6,808 bases of DNA, taken from contig CAJKJS010000073.1 of NCBI GenBank assembly GCA_905200265.1, positions 1-6,808 of the forward strand, in the 5' to 3' direction. This DNA is from an uncultured Oscillospiraceae bacterium. GTDB taxonomy: Bacteria > Bacillota > Clostridia > Oscillospirales > Acutalibacteraceae. Positions 6,732 to 6,808 of this stretch are shown in pieces. Position 1 is the first letter of the stretch. Every line of letters begins with the position of its first letter. The position numbers and the translations under genes were made by a program. The notes under the pieces are model-generated. The model was not told the origin of the DNA. It was given only the letters and a program-made list of their open reading frames with translations, and made no database searches.

Positions 6732-6751
6732 AGGAGGTTTTTGTCATGTAG
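6732..6751 (+). promoter_or_regulatory. Perfect Shine-Dalgarno followed by an ATG-TAG start-stop pair before purC
   Basis: AGGAGG (6732-6737) is followed after an ideal 8-base spacer by ATG (6746-6748) and at once by TAG (6749-6751). The PurC frame is the same frame and resumes at ATG 6755, 17 bases from the Shine-Dalgarno. As written, the best initiation site translates only one codon before termination. It could be a minimal upstream ORF with reinitiation, a recent nonsense mutation of PurC codon 2, or a sequencing error. Confidence 0.65.
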
Positions 6752-6754
6752 AAA

Positions 6755-6808
6755 ATGGAACAGATGTACGAAGGAAAAGCCAAAAAGGTATTTGCCACCG
6801 ATGACCCC
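6755..6808 (+). CDS. purC: SAICAR synthetase, N-terminal fragment (runs off the window)
   Basis: PurC (phosphoribosylaminoimidazole-succinocarboxamide synthase) joins aspartate to CAIR with ATP in purine synthesis. Only 18 codons are visible, but they carry the characteristic N-terminal block YEGKAKKVFATDDP of the family, in which the GKAK stretch belongs to the ATP-binding region. The frame continues past the right edge. ATG 6755 is the first usable start because TAG 6749-6751 interrupts the frame from the better-placed ATG 6746; ATG 6764 is a further option. No terminator or clear promoter lies in the roughly 50 bases after carB, so it is probably co-transcribed with carAB, linking pyrimidine/arginine and purine synthesis genes. 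Confidence 0.85.
   Translation, partial: MEQMYEGKAKKVFATDDP

Overview
The window is a compact, plus-strand stretch of housekeeping biosynthesis genes from a bacterial chromosome. It reads: tail of an unrecognised gene, dapF, dapL, carA, carB, start of purC. The use of the DapL (LL-diaminopimelate aminotransferase) route, the AGGAGG-type ribosome binding sites, roughly half G+C by eye, and the sequence style of the CarB and PurC proteins suggest a Bacillota member, perhaps Negativicutes or a related clostridial line. That placement is an inference at low confidence. There are no transposases, phage genes, CRISPR repeats, tRNAs or rRNAs.

Region 1-2181 is a diaminopimelate module. DapL makes LL-diaminopimelate from tetrahydrodipicolinate, and DapF epimerises it to meso-diaminopimelate for peptidoglycan and lysine. 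The upstream gene ends 5 bases before the preferred dapF start, and overlaps a possible upstream GTG start as GTGA. A near-consensus extended -10 promoter sits across the dapF/dapL junction, so dapL can be transcribed separately from dapF.

Region 2182-6704 encodes carbamoyl-phosphate synthase: CarA (glutaminase subunit) and CarB (synthetase subunit). It supplies carbamoyl phosphate to pyrimidine and arginine synthesis. Both the 146-base dapL-carA gap and the 93-base carA-carB gap are rich in inverted repeats. The carA-carB gap folds on paper into a tight three-way junction. No known riboswitch, T-box, PyrR site or U-tract terminator was recognised in either gap.

Region 6705-6808 holds the start of purC (SAICAR synthetase, purine synthesis). 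The ATG at ideal distance from a perfect AGGAGG is followed at once by TAG, and the PurC reading frame must restart at an in-frame ATG nine bases further on. This start-stop pair is the oddest feature of the window.

No exotic multi-gene system is visible. The points worth checking are regulatory: the purC start-stop, the two structured intergenic regions, an alternative carA start, and the promoter inside the end of dapF.
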